A stretch of DNA of 64,000 nt from Spirodela intermedia (lineage: Eukaryota > Streptophyta > Magnoliopsida > Alismatales > Araceae): contig LR746266.1 in the NCBI GenBank assembly GCA_902729315.2, positions 4,784,759 to 4,848,758 of the forward strand. The letters are read 5' to 3'. The notes under the pieces were generated by a model, which saw nothing but the letters and a program-made list of their open reading frames with translations, was not told the origin of the DNA and did no database searches. The position numbers and the translations under genes were made by a program. This document shows positions 1-12,100 of the stretch, in pieces (the stretch's first letter is position 1; each line of letters opens with the position of its first letter).

Positions 1-400
1 ATCCCCTACATTTTAAGTATATTGTTTTTTCTTGTGTGACTCTGTTTTAGCGCGAATACTTTTGGTATCTGTCTGAAATGTTTGAGCATGATGCTTGTAT
101 CTGCTTCAACCTCTATTTCCTTTCCAAGTAAGCGTCCGTTACTTCATCGGTGACTGAGAGTCCGGCATGGAAAGAAACCTGAGGGTTGGAAACCGATCAG
201 TGACTGCATCCAGCAACTAATAAATCTTCAGTCCCTCATACGCTTACTATGACTATATCACCGATGTAACATGCGCCCGTGTGATCTTAATCTTTCGTTC
301 TCTATCTCTAGTGTGTTTGAGGTGTTTTTCCAGGTGATTTCGGTTCGCGTTTCAGCTAGAAAATCTCACCTATCGTCTTCTCTTTGTCTCCTTGTTCCAG
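1..400 (+). other. Intron of the partial GT64 gene at the left edge
   Basis: No open frame here continues into the exon that begins at 401. The segment ends in a pyrimidine-rich acceptor (cttgttccag). The exon that should precede the GSSLYLFFETK peptide, which in this family ends in a conserved ADPF-type segment, is not visible, so it lies left of the window. A weak exon-like piece at 51-127, flanked by AG and GT, was considered and not accepted. Confidence 0.6.
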
Positions 401-2395
401 GGGAGCTCTCTGTATTTATTCTTTGAGACCAAAAACTCGATCACCATGCAAGGAGACATCGGGGTCGCTAAAAGCAGCGACAATGGATCGACATGGGAGC
501 ACCTGGGTATTATACTGGATGAGGAGTGGCATCTCTCTTACCCGTTCGTCTTCAATTACCGCGGCCAAGTAAAAACCCTACCTTGATTCAGACAATAAAT
601 TTTTTCCGCAGCCAACTTAATGGCACGACCAGCCCAGTTCATCCGGTCGATCATTCCATTAATCTTCGTCGTTCTTACCTTCTCTTTTCTTCGACAGATT
701 TATCTGATGCCCGAAGGCAGCAAGAAAGGGGACCTTCGTCTCTATCGGGCGGTGGATTTCCCCCTGAAATGGATATTGGAGAAAGTCATCCTTGACAGGC
801 CCCTCATAGATACGTTCATGGTGAACTACCAGGGAATGTACTGGCTTTTCGGGTCCGACTGGAGAGGTTCTGGAGTTATAAAGAACGGGCAGCTGGAGAT
901 ATGGTACAGCAGCTCACCGTTCGGCCCCTGGAAGCCCCACGGGCGGAATCCAATCCACAACATGGACAAGAGCTTGGGTGCTCGGAACGCTGGCCGGCCG
1001 TTCGTTTACAACGGGAGTTTATACCGCCCTGGACAAGACTGCGGCGAAACCTATGGCCGGCGAGTGCGTTTGTTCGAGATTCTGTCTCTAACGGTCGACG
1101 AGTACCGGGAGATCGAGGTGCCCCTCGGCATTGAAGAGCCCAAAAAGGGGAGGAATGCCTGGAACGGCGCTCGCTATCACCAGCTCGACGCGCAGCAGCT
1201 TCCCTCAGGGGAGTGGATCGCCGTGATGGATGGGGATCGAGTGCCTTCCGGCGAGAACCTCCGCAGGCTCATCATCGGCTATTCCCTGATAGCAGCGGCT
1301 GTTGCACTCGTAGTTCTAGCTGGGGCGGTCCTGTGCGTCCTCAAGTGCCTGCTCCGCCGTGGCTCCTCCCTTCCGCAGTCAGGGACGCCGGATGATGGTC
1401 TCGCCGCTGCAACAAAAGCTCTCCCTCTCCTCTCTTGCATCCTGGTGGGGCTTCTGGGTCTTCTGAAGAAGTTGAGCTGGTCATCCAAGAGTAAAGTGGG
1501 GGTCCGAGCCTGCGTGGGGCGCTTGGTTCTAGGCGTCGCGCTTCTCTCAGCCGTCGTCATAGTGTGCACCGGCGTGTATTATCTACGGAGAGGGAACGGC
1601 GTGGAGGAGGCGTACCCCTGGAAGGGGCAATACTCTCAGTTCACACTGCTGACCATGGCCAGCGACGCATATCCACGGAACCTGAGAAAATTAGTGAAGC
1701 ACTACTCGCGATGCCCGTCAGTGGGGGAGATCGTGATTGTGTGGAACAAAGGGCAGCCGCCGCCGGCGGGTGACTTCCATCACTCCGCAGTTCCCATCCG
1801 GATCAGAGTGGAGGCCCAGAATTCCTTGAACAACCGCTTCAAAGCCGACCCCTTGATAAAGAACAGAGGTGTTCTTCAGCTCGAATTCGGCGCCATGGTT
1901 GGCTGCAATGATCTGGAGCGGGGATTCAAGGTGTGGCGACAGTACCCGGATAGGATCGTTGGGTTCTTCCCAGGCCTCGCCGACGGGAACCCGTTGACAA
2001 TCCAGGACGAGAAGCTTGCTCGAACTCGGAGTGGTTACAACATGATACTGGCAGGAGCTGCTTTCGTTGACGGCCAGCTCGCCTCGGGGAGGTACTGGAG
2101 CGAGGAAGCGATCTCCGGCAGGAAGATCGTCGACCGGTTCTCCGACTGCGAGGATATTCTCATGAACTTTCTCTTTGCAAACATGAGCTCCTCGAGCACG
2201 GCGGAGTTTGTCCGGCCTGCTGAGGCCATGGATCCGTGGGAGCTCTCTGGGTCCCCCGTCGGCCGAGGCCGCGGGATGGCGAGGGCTTCGCCGGCCAGGA
2301 TGAACTGCCTCATCGAGTTCTCTAAGACGTACGGCAGCAGATTGGCCGGTCGGAAGTCGGAGTTCGGTCGCCGGGAAGATGGTTGGGACGTGTAA
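401..2395 (+). CDS. GINT1-like: GT64 glycosyltransferase, GINT1-like (partial, C-terminal 621 residues)
   Basis: Two exons are visible, 401-568 and 698-2395. They join in phase 0 as ...FNYRGQ|IYLMPEGSKKG, and the gene starts outside the window. The protein resembles plant glucosamine inositolphosphorylceramide transferases, Golgi enzymes that add N-acetylglucosamine to GIPC sphingolipids. The N-terminal part reads SLYLFFETKN, QLEIWYSSSPFGPWKPH, RVGQDCGETYGRR-like and WIAVMDGDRVPSG, the region characteristic of this family. Two hydrophobic stretches follow (nt about 1270-1345 and 1515-1585), then a GT64/exostosin-like domain (SQFTLLTMASDAYPRNL, SLNNRF, YNMILAGAAF, CEDILMNFLFAN) ending in EFGRREDGWDV. 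The oddity is that the expected DDD metal-binding motif is replaced by EFGA at 1883-1894. The family call is firm; catalytic competence is doubtful. Confidence 0.85.
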
Positions 2396-2797
2396 GCTGA
2401 GATCTCTCCCTCTCGTCTTTTCAAGAAATCGGCCTCCTTTGGAGGGCGTCCTGTCGCCGTCGTTGCCTTTCCGGCGGCGGGGCTTCATGTGCTTGACGAT
2501 GTGAATATCCGACCATTGTTTGATTCGTTTGACCATGGAAATGATTTGGACTCAAGAACGCCTCCGCGACGGCTGAAAGAATCTGACCTCGGGACCCACG
2601 GAACCCTGCGACCCGGGATCTTCTTCTTTGAAGAGCAATTCCAAATGGTCTGTTTTACGGCGGACCAGTAGATGAACTCCCTTCGGTCCTCTAGAGGGCA
2701 AGAGGGAGAGAAAGAGAGAGAAATGCCAATACCGGGTGAGGATCCACTAGGACGTAATGGGCCAACAATACGTACATAATATTATATCGTATTATAT

Positions 2798-2807
2798 TAT
2801 ATAAATA
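2798..2807 (+). promoter_or_regulatory. TATA box of the RRM/SPOC gene
   Basis: TATATAAATA lies about 375 nt before the ATG at 3181, between two TGGGCC/GGCCCA elements. It matches the plant TATA consensus. Assignment to the downstream gene is by position only. Confidence 0.5.
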
Positions 2808-3055
2808 GAGAGAGAGGGCGTGATTGGGCGGGCTAGCTTGGCCCATTAGGACCAATGGCTGACAATCGGCAAGCGTGGAAAATTAAGAGTTTTAGGTGGG
2901 CTCGAGCCCAGAGTTGGTATGGGCTCCGGAAAGGTACCTGTGCCAGGCGGGCACAAAAAAATTCGAGCCAGGTGGCGGGTGTCGGGTGGACCAAGCTTGT
3001 GCTCGGAAGGCGGTGCCGCTATCCTACGCGTTGGCGCGCGCGCAGGAGAGAAGTT

Positions 3056-3088
3056 GGGGGGGGGGTGGGGGTTGGGGGGTGGTTGGGG
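3056..3088 (+). repeat. G-run array, potential G-quadruplex
   Basis: Runs of 10, 5, 6, 2 and 4 guanines are separated by one or two thymines on the + (sense) strand, about 95 nt before the ATG of the RRM/SPOC gene. At least four runs of three or more G with very short loops fit the intramolecular G-quadruplex pattern. If transcribed, it would sit in the 5' leader. Confidence 0.55.
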
Positions 3089-3180
3089 TTTAGACTGCTC
3101 CGTCCCTACATCGCCGTCAGAATTAGGCGCGGGGGCCTGCCGTGGGGTTGCGCGTTCTGCCGCCTGGAGCGCCTCCTGGC

Positions 3181-6100
3181 ATGGTGTCCATGGAACAACC
3201 TCTGAAGAAACGGAGGCTGATCGAGACGGCCCCGGAGGCCTCCGGGGTCCCTTCGCAGCAGGAGCTCGTCTCATCATCGCTTCCGTTTTCTCAGGAGGAG
3301 ATTTTGAGGAAGCGCAGGAACAGGGATGAGATCAGGAAAGTGCACGACTGTTACAAGAGGATTAGGTTTTACATTGGCCAGAAGGACTCTCGCCTCATGC
3401 CGGATTTCGAGCAGGCATATCTCTATCTAATCACAGCTTCAAGAGGTCCGTCTCTTCTTCCTTCCCTCTCTCTCTCTCTGTTCCTTAAGTATAAGGGCAT
3501 TGGTAAACCTTTCGTGGTTTGTTTATCTTTTAATAACATCCGGCACTGGTTCATCAACTTGCCAATTAATCTTCCAGTCATGATAACACCATTTTCAGTG
3601 CAAAGCCTTGAATCAGAGGAAATGTGCATAGGGAGATGTTGACGAAGTTTTTTGTCACTTATAATGCATAATTGTTGAACTAATTGACTGGTTAGATGTG
3701 GGTTCTGATTATCTATTGAAATGGACAGTCGCTTTTCTTTCTCTGTTGGAAGGAGTTTGTCTTCAGCTTAACATACCTTGGTAGAGGAAACGAGGTTTGT
3801 TCCCGTACATGATTGCTCATTTCGTAAAAATACTGTTATGGAATGGGCAAAATACAAAAGATAAATGAGTGCAAGTAGAAATTTTTGTGATTGTATCTTT
3901 GATCGACGTTCTAGGTGAAGATGGCCGAATTCCTCTGTATCTGGGGAAAAATAGAAACTATTACTTTTAATCACTCTAGATGGCTGAGTATCCTACTCAC
4001 TCCAAAATGACGAAAATATTCCCATGTAGTCCATCTGAAATGTCTTCATTTTCTTGTACTTCCTGCGATCCAAATAATTGTATCCAACTTGTTTTGCCCA
4101 GTTCACCCCCTCCCCCAAACAAAAAATAAAATGAATGAAAGAAAAAAAATGGTGTTTCTGTAAAGTGTTCTGCTACTGTCCCAGACTTTCAGCTATTAGC
4201 CAAATACCTGGAATGGGGGCGTAATTATAGAAAAAAAATTAAAAATGGGAATAATTATCCTCCGCAGGGTTACTTTGGAGAAGAAACGATAAATAGAGTT
4301 CTTCAAAAGAACACCAACTTTCTCTCTCAACTATTCCGTGTGTTGAAGAAATTGAGGTTACTAGTAGGAACAGTTATACTTTGATAGCCTCAAGCGTAAA
4401 CTGGGGCTCAAATAATACATGTACATGTATAACCTACCAAGTGCATGTCTAAATGTTTTCTATATCTCGATATTCCATTAAGGATGAGGGATCAAGAAAA
4501 CTTCCTATTCCCTTTCTAAAGTATGAATTTGAAGTATTTATATTTTTCTGTGCAGGTAGATAAATTTAAATATGTTAACTGGATTAGAAAATATTTGTAT
4601 AAAATCCGAATGTATATTTCACACTGTGATGAATACCAAAACTGACGAAAGCCTCAGTGGTGGCTCCTTGGTTAGCTTTGAAATTGGGAGTACAGAAGCT
4701 TTTATTTTCGTAAATGTTTTAAATTTTAATTTAATTTTTGTTTTTATTTTGAGATAGCAATTCGATCAGCTGCTTGGTTATAATAGTTCTTCTTGTTGTT
4801 CATGTACTTTACAGGCTGTACGAGTGTGCAGCGCATTGTAGCTGAACTGATTCCACATTATGTATCATTCTGCCCAACTGCTCTTGAGGCAGCAGCAAAA
4901 GTTCTTATCAACATGCACAACTGGAGCGTGGCTATAATAATGAGAGGGGATGATTTGGATGGTGTTGCTTATCAGACTGTAAAAGCATGTATTTTTGGTC
5001 TAGTTGACATCTGTTGTACAGCATCATCTGAGGCCTCAACATCGCCTATTATTCAGGGTTTCTGTTCTACAGTTTTCGTTAATGTGCTCAGTTTCTTCGC
5101 TTCCACATTTGAGGGGCAAGACATTTATCTGATAGGAAGCAAGGCAATCAATAGGCTTGAGGAACCTTTGGATTTGTTTTGTGAGTTGAGGCAAGAAAAG
5201 GAGGATGATGACCAACCTGCATTGGATAGGTTGTTTAGGTTTCGGGCACTCTGTCTGCTGAAAATACTCTTTTGCTGCCCGAAGCATTTACTTGGAGCAT
5301 GCTTTGAGCTTGTTTCTTCAGGGTCTACTGATGTAGGAGGACATAATAAAGGGCTTTACTTCCTAAATCAGGTGACAACCCAACTGAATGAGATTGAAGT
5401 GAGTCAGTTACTCAATAGGCGTAGTAATGAAGAAAGTTCACTCGCAGATTCAATGCAAATTAGCGTGGAGGACAAGACAGTTAATGAAGAAAGGGTTGTA
5501 TCAGCTACCAACAATGTTCATGATAAATTATCTAATCGGAGGGCCTGTCTTTTGGAAACGGTAAATCAGCTGCATTTATAATTTCGGTCTTCTAGCTGAT
5601 TTGGCTCTTACGAACTTTGTAGATTTGATTTTTGAATGGTCACATGTGTATTTTTTTACACGGAATGTGGAGGTTCAGTGATTTTTTCCAAAAGTTTTTA
5701 ACAACTGTCATATTATACTTTCATATCAGCTTCCTTGTCATGTTTTCTTTATTTGATTTGTTGATGACTTATTTCATTTACCTATTCTGTTTTTTTTCCT
5801 TGGATAAAGACAGAAATGTAGAGAACCTGTTTCCCCTTGGGTTTTTAGCTGCCTAATATGCTGTCTACTTTTGAAATAGCTGTTTCCTACCGTTGGGCTG
5901 TGGGATCAAGGTCCATGTGCGCACCCATGATCGTTTTCCTTCTTTTTAGGAGTCCTTTGGAACGTCATCTTTCTAAGCATTTATCGGTTATTATTCCTCA
6001 TTGTTTTTCTTAGAAGCATTTAATGTGTCTGTTTCTCCAGTACAAGCCTTGATTGAAAGTATTCTGCCAATCAGATGCTGTGCATTTTTTCTGGGTCATA

Positions 6101-9100
6101 TCTCCTGATTTTCTTTAATTTTCCTTGGCTCGTGCTGTGTTCCATCTTGAGTTAAAATTATTTTTAATTTTAAAATCAAATAACTTACACTGTATTTGTG
6201 CTGCAATCAAGATGTCTTAGTTGAGCTTCTTGTTAGTTTGGTTATTCGACCTGAGATGCTGACATGATAGATTTTGCAGTATTCTCATTCATAAGTTGCG
6301 TTGAATGCTGAATAGAACTATTTAAAATTTTCACGTTTCAAAAAAGTTTATGTAAGCATTTTTAGTCAAGGGGGTTCAACATGTTAGTAGGTCGTCATCC
6401 TCCTCTCTGATTTAGTGGATACCTCATAAATGAGCTGAGTTTCATATATTCTACATTGATATGCTTTAGTTTGGGCAAAGCATTCACTTGTAGGATGCAC
6501 ACTATCAGAAATCTCATCAGATCATTAAGAGCAGATTACCTGTGTATTTTGCACTGGATAATCCTTAACTTAGGCTGAATGTCACCTAAGAGAGCTCCTT
6601 AGTATTTTGAACAGTCTTCATATCCATAATGAGAATAAGCCAGATTTTTAATGTTGCCATCACAGTCAACATGTTATATGATTGTGCAATACTTATCGTT
6701 TTGGGATGCACTTCGCTTGCCTTTTGGTTGTGAGTCGAATCCTTCAATCCTGGTTTTATGCTGGCTGATTCTGTGTCAATTTAGTTTTGTCAAAATCGGC
6801 AACTCACATCTGATTATGGACAACATTTACCCTTGCCTTGTTTAGTTTTCGGATCCTATGATCCAGCATTTATTCTCTTTGAATCTCTGAGAGAATCTTG
6901 ATGATTTGATGCTAGATAGGGCTTACAATTTTTTGGAATGGAAAACTGTCGAACGGAGTTTGTTGGCTTTGATAGTTTTTATGATGATTGTGATTACTAT
7001 GGTTCTTTTACTCAATTTGTATGATCTGGAATGTGCCACGGACCAAAAAATATGGCCATTCATTTTCAATGAGATTTTTTTCTCTTGGCTCAAATCTAAT
7101 TTAGATCTGTTTTATCCTTTTCCTCTGTTGATCAATGAGGCTACATGTTTGGTGTCGATTTTGGACCAAAATAGAATATCTAGGAATGAGAGTTTTCTGG
7201 GTCAAAAAGATGGATCTTCTTCCTTATGTAATTTGCCCTTTCTATTTACTGGATTGGATCCAATGGAATATCAAGGATAAGTTTCCTGAACTCTGCAAAT
7301 AAAAATAATTATTAGTCTATTCTCTGCATGTTATTGTGCAGACAGTTAATGCTTTAATTGGGCAATCGAAAGAAAGATTAAAACGGAATGCATAGCGCTC
7401 TGTCTGATTAACTCTGTGTTATTCCTTTGGATAAAATCTATTCCTCTGAGAACTGAGAGAGCAGAAATTTGAGTTTATTTCATCTTTATTACGAAATGAG
7501 ACAGATTTATATGGAGGTCAAGATGATTGCGACTTATTTTGTTCTTTTAACTCAGGTCATTTACAAGGAACCGTCTTTAAGGGAGTGGATACTTGTGAAG
7601 TGCAAAAGGTTGCGCAATTCACTTAATTCTGAAGCAATGACGGGGGTAACTCGATTGCTGGAGCGAGTCTTTGGATCCTCACCAGAAATATTTCAGGACT
7701 TAGATAATGTTGATGATATTAATCAGGATAATTTTGATTCGTCAAAAAACACTAATCACCAGTACGTTACGCACAAAAGTGCTGGCCAACATGATAAATC
7801 TGTCGACACATCTGTTAGAGATCTTGCCTCAAAATCCAATGACTTACCTGTTGGTGGAGTTCATGCAAAAAATGATGAATGTCGTGATGCTTTGAGTAAA
7901 ACATTGCGACCTCACTTGTCACTGGTTCCAAGTGAAGCTTATAGCTTGCCAGTAGGTGACAGTGATAAGTGTGAAGGTTCAGTTTTGACCGCAAAATTGG
8001 GAACTTCAGAGAAGGAAGAATCCCCTGTGAACAAGTCATTTTTGCGTAAGGACTCGTCGAGTAGCTTTGTTAGTTCAGTCACTAGGAAGTCGTGGGATGA
8101 CAATGATGGTTTGGAGAAGGTAAAGCATGTCTCAGAAAACAGAAAGAACCCACTCTGTGACGTGGAAGTTAATTCAGCTGCCATGGGGTCTTGTGCTGCA
8201 AATATTTTGGCATCTCCTAGGCAGCATTTCTCTCCATCTAGTCAGGCAGTCTGGTATTCTGATGGGGATCCTTCAGCCATGGATGTATACTCAGCCTCTA
8301 AGCAACTATGGTTTAGTTCACTTGGCCATGATGCCTCCGAAACTGTAGTTAGACTGCAGTTTGAAGACTTTGGCCCTGTCAAGCATTTCTATTTTTTCGA
8401 AGCCCAAGATTTTGCATTGATAGAGTACCGGAATATCATGGATGCTGTCAGAGCACGTGAATTCATGGGTGGTTCTTCCCCTTGGGGCGCCTTTCTTCGT
8501 GTTAAGTTTATGGATTCGGGGTTAGGCGCTAGGGGAGCTATTCATGGTGTGGCTATTGGTGATAGTTGTCACGTTTATGTTGGAAAGGTGTCGAATCAGC
8601 ATGCTAAAGAGGAGCTACTCCAAGGATTAATTGCTTCAGGATTGAATGGCCCCCGCACAGTTACTGATCTTACTAGTGAAAGTGCGATAATGCTGGAATT
8701 TGCAAGTGCTGAACAAGCAGCTTTAGCAATGGAGCATATCAGGAAAAAGAGGAAAGAGAGCAGATGCCATGGACATGGAAACACAAGCCTATCCTCGAGT
8801 CCATGTATCAAAGACAATAATGGCTCATTTTGCCAACTTCTCGTAAGGCACATAGACTCATGCCTCCCTGAAGAGGAATTGATCAATGCCTTCTCCATTT
8901 TCGGTGAGCTTATTGGATGGAAGTTTATTCGACAAAGTGGTTTTTGTTTGTTAGATTTTCGTTCGTATGAAGCTGCAGATCTGGCAAAGACTCGTCTGAA
9001 TGGTGTGAGATTTGGTTCAATGCATATATCTGTTGAAATGCGATCAGGTTCCTTTGAAATTGTTGGCAGTGGTTCAGTATCGTCGCCTTCTACTTCAAGC

Positions 9101-12100
9101 ATGCATAACAGCTTGATTAATGACTACAGAAGTAGAATGTCTCAATTGTCTGCTTTATTTTCATCTCTCTGCACAAGATATGGCATTAATCAATCAAGTT
9201 ATTATCATGTCGCACCCATCAAGGATGAAGATCAAGTGGCATCAGATACTCTTTGTATAAGTTTGCCGGATGTCATCTCCCCATCTTTTGATGATGAGCT
9301 TAAGGCCTTTTGCAACTTTGCTGCTGGAAACGCTGGATCTGTTGTTAAACTGACACGTTCAAATGTGCACAATTCATGCTGGATTGTAGAATTCAGCTGT
9401 GTAGACGGTGGAGTTGCTGCTTTGAAGAATATTCAGAGTTGTCCAGGCATTTTCTTGCATGTTGCATTCAGGTTTGCTTTTTACACATGTCTAGTTCTAT
9501 TGATGCCATCTTTCATCATTACTAACGTTCAAAGATTTCGATTTTGTCTCCTTCCGTTCTGTATAAATGATTAGTCCCGCTCAAATATGATGTCTAGAGA
9601 AAATTTTATTCTGATTGCATGCCAAAGCCATACGTTGTCTTTAATTTGCGTTCTATGCATTGTTTTTTCCTATTTTTAATTTTTTATTCACAATGAACAT
9701 ATTAAGACGTGGGCTAGCTCATCTATAAAGCGATTGACGGTTAGAGAATGGTTATAAAGGGTAGGGCCAATGTCTTGTCCTAGAGTAAATCAACCGACTG
9801 AAGGATTTATAATTGGTAATCTTGTGAATTTATCTTAAAATACGATTTTTAAAAATATTTTCCGCTTCCAAATTGTTCTCCTAATTATTGGCTTGTGATA
9901 AGCGAAACTAGCGTTATTTTTTTTCATTATTTAAGAGAATTTAGACTTTCGCATGTACATTGCTTATATAATGCAAATATTTTTCTTACTGAAGATAGTT
10001 TTGGCTGCAATTCACTGATGAGAGGTGATGCGGAAAGTTTATGTTTTGTTTGTACATAGCTGGATTTCAGGATACCCGCTCAACCCAAAAACGGAGAACG
10101 TGAATTCTTGCTTTCTGGGTACATAGGGAATAATTTATAAATGTTTGGTTATTTATTCAATATTAAAACCCTTTTAGGAATGACAAATGGATTGCAGTGA
10201 ATCTATTTCTATCGGTGTGAAATTTTAATTCCTTTAAGCAATGGACATGACCATAGCATCCCTATGACCATCATATAACTACTGCGATTGACTAGCTGTC
10301 AGGTACTAAGGTTCGCACGAAGTGTACATTATATGCTTAGTGAATACTATCAGAATAGTTATGCAGTTTCTTTCAGTTTACAGCAGGAATATTGGATTTG
10401 CAACTGAAAAGTTACTAGTTGAACCTTTCTTACCAGAAGTTCAAACTTGCTGGTGGAAATATGCCGCAGCATCACTTTATTGTTAATTGAATAATGTTTT
10501 TCCCCGTCTTATTTAAAGTTTAGTTGGTTTACATGTGACAGCTTTTAATGTTCTTTTCTCAGCAGAAGTCCTGCTGGTGGTTTTTATCACGATGAACAGA
10601 AGATTGCTCAAGGCGCACAAAGTATTTCTGGGCGTTTTCAATCTCTTGATGGATTCTGCTCAATTAATATGGAAATTAAACCAGGGAGCCAACATATAGC
10701 TTCTTTTCCGAATCAACCTGATAGCAATGTCAACGAAATAGTTTCACCGAGAATAAAACTGGAAAATGTTGGGCAACAAAAGCAAAAAGAACATGCTTTC
10801 CTTTCCAAATGGGGAGCGACAGTGGCTCCAGACATGATGGAAACTGCTGTAAGAGATGATGATCCTAGAACTAATATGATGGTAGAACCACAGTTTGTCG
10901 GTAAGAATATCTTTGTGCAACTGTTACTTTCGCTCTTTCTTGTTTCTTTCTGATCAGTATTGCTTTAATTTATCAAAATTTTATATTTTTATAATCAGAG
11001 GTTCATGAAATTTCCCAAGCCATGGAGCAAAGCTGGAAATATGATAAGCGTGAAAATGATCATCAACTATTAGCATCAGACAGTGTATCGTGCCCACCAC
11101 CTGTCATACCTGGAGCGGCTTTAGTTACACCACCACCAATTCAATCAACATCTTTCATGCATCCTGTTTTATTTACACCCTGCAATTCTTGGGATACGCA
11201 TACCGTTAATCCTCCTTTACAATTGAATCAGATGCCAGCAGCCATCAATCCCAACAATAACCTTCATATTAATACTTGTGTAACTGTTCCCTTTATACCC
11301 CCTTCAGTGACTCCCTTAGCGCAGCTGCCAGGAGGTTCAGTACAGCACTTGGACCAGATGACTGGTGCACCTTTATCTTCCTTACTGCCCCCGCCTCCTC
11401 CTGATGTGCCACCTCCTCTGCCTCCTCCCCCGCCCCCTTTACCAATTTCTCAGCCTCCCTTTGTTCCACCTCCACCAAGCTCTCCTCCTCCTCATTTTCA
11501 GACATCCTCTGAAATTTCAAATGCGAAGACCAATGAAGTCTCGGCGAATTATCAGTGGCAAGGTGCTCTATGCAAAAGCGGGGTCCACTACTGCACAGTT
11601 AATGCAAATAGAGAGAACTCAGGGAAATGCAAATATTCCAGTGCTATTTCTGAGCCAGCAGAGTAAGGATTTTACATTCAGTACTAACGTTATGATGAAA
11701 TCATGTATGTTATGACGAAATTGATTCGCCCTGTTTGATTGTATTTGCAATTGATTGACGGTAGGAAGTATATCCTCCATGTGAAAATTCAAATGTCTGC
11801 TAGGCAATACAGATGTAAATATCCTGAGGTTTTAAATAGAGAAAGCCATAGGGCACGAGAACTTGAGTGGCTGGCTTTCTTTACGTAGGCTGTTGGCTAT
11901 TAGTAACGAGATATTATTTTTTATCAACCTTTTCTCTTTTTTTTCTAGGCGGATTGGGAAGGTAAACTTGTTATCAATTGATAGGAAAAGTGTTGTTGTG
12001 ATGAAAGGTCTTGGTCAATATAGCGGATTTTCAGAGTTGATTGATTTTGTACGCTTTCCAATGCTATGGTTGTGGATGAAGTATACCACAAGTTGCTCAT

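Larger units (their letters stand above)
2396..3180 (+). promoter_or_regulatory. Intergenic region with promoter of the RRM/SPOC gene
   Basis: This holds the 3' end of the GT64 gene and the promoter and leader of the next gene. I see TGGGCC at 2758-2763 and its complement GGCCCA at 2840-2845, the plant site II type element. A canonical TATA box, TATATAAATA, lies at 2798-2807, followed by a GA tract. The leader is GC-rich near the ATG and includes a long G-run array at 3056-3088. Confidence 0.5.

Noticed and set aside
51-127. Exon-like piece between an AG and a GT in the left-edge intron
   Set aside because: Its only open frame gives no similarity to the segment expected before SLYLFFETKN, and its length (77 nt) would break the phase of the next exon.
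620-697. Start codon at 620 (MARPAQFIRS...) for the GT64 protein
   Set aside because: This stretch is the 3' end of an intron ending cttcgacag; joining 568 to 698 reproduces the family sequence YRGQ-IYLMPE.
1718-2536. 272-codon minus-strand frame over the GT64 exon
   Set aside because: Antisense shadow of the GC-rich coding exon, with no domain and no splice context.
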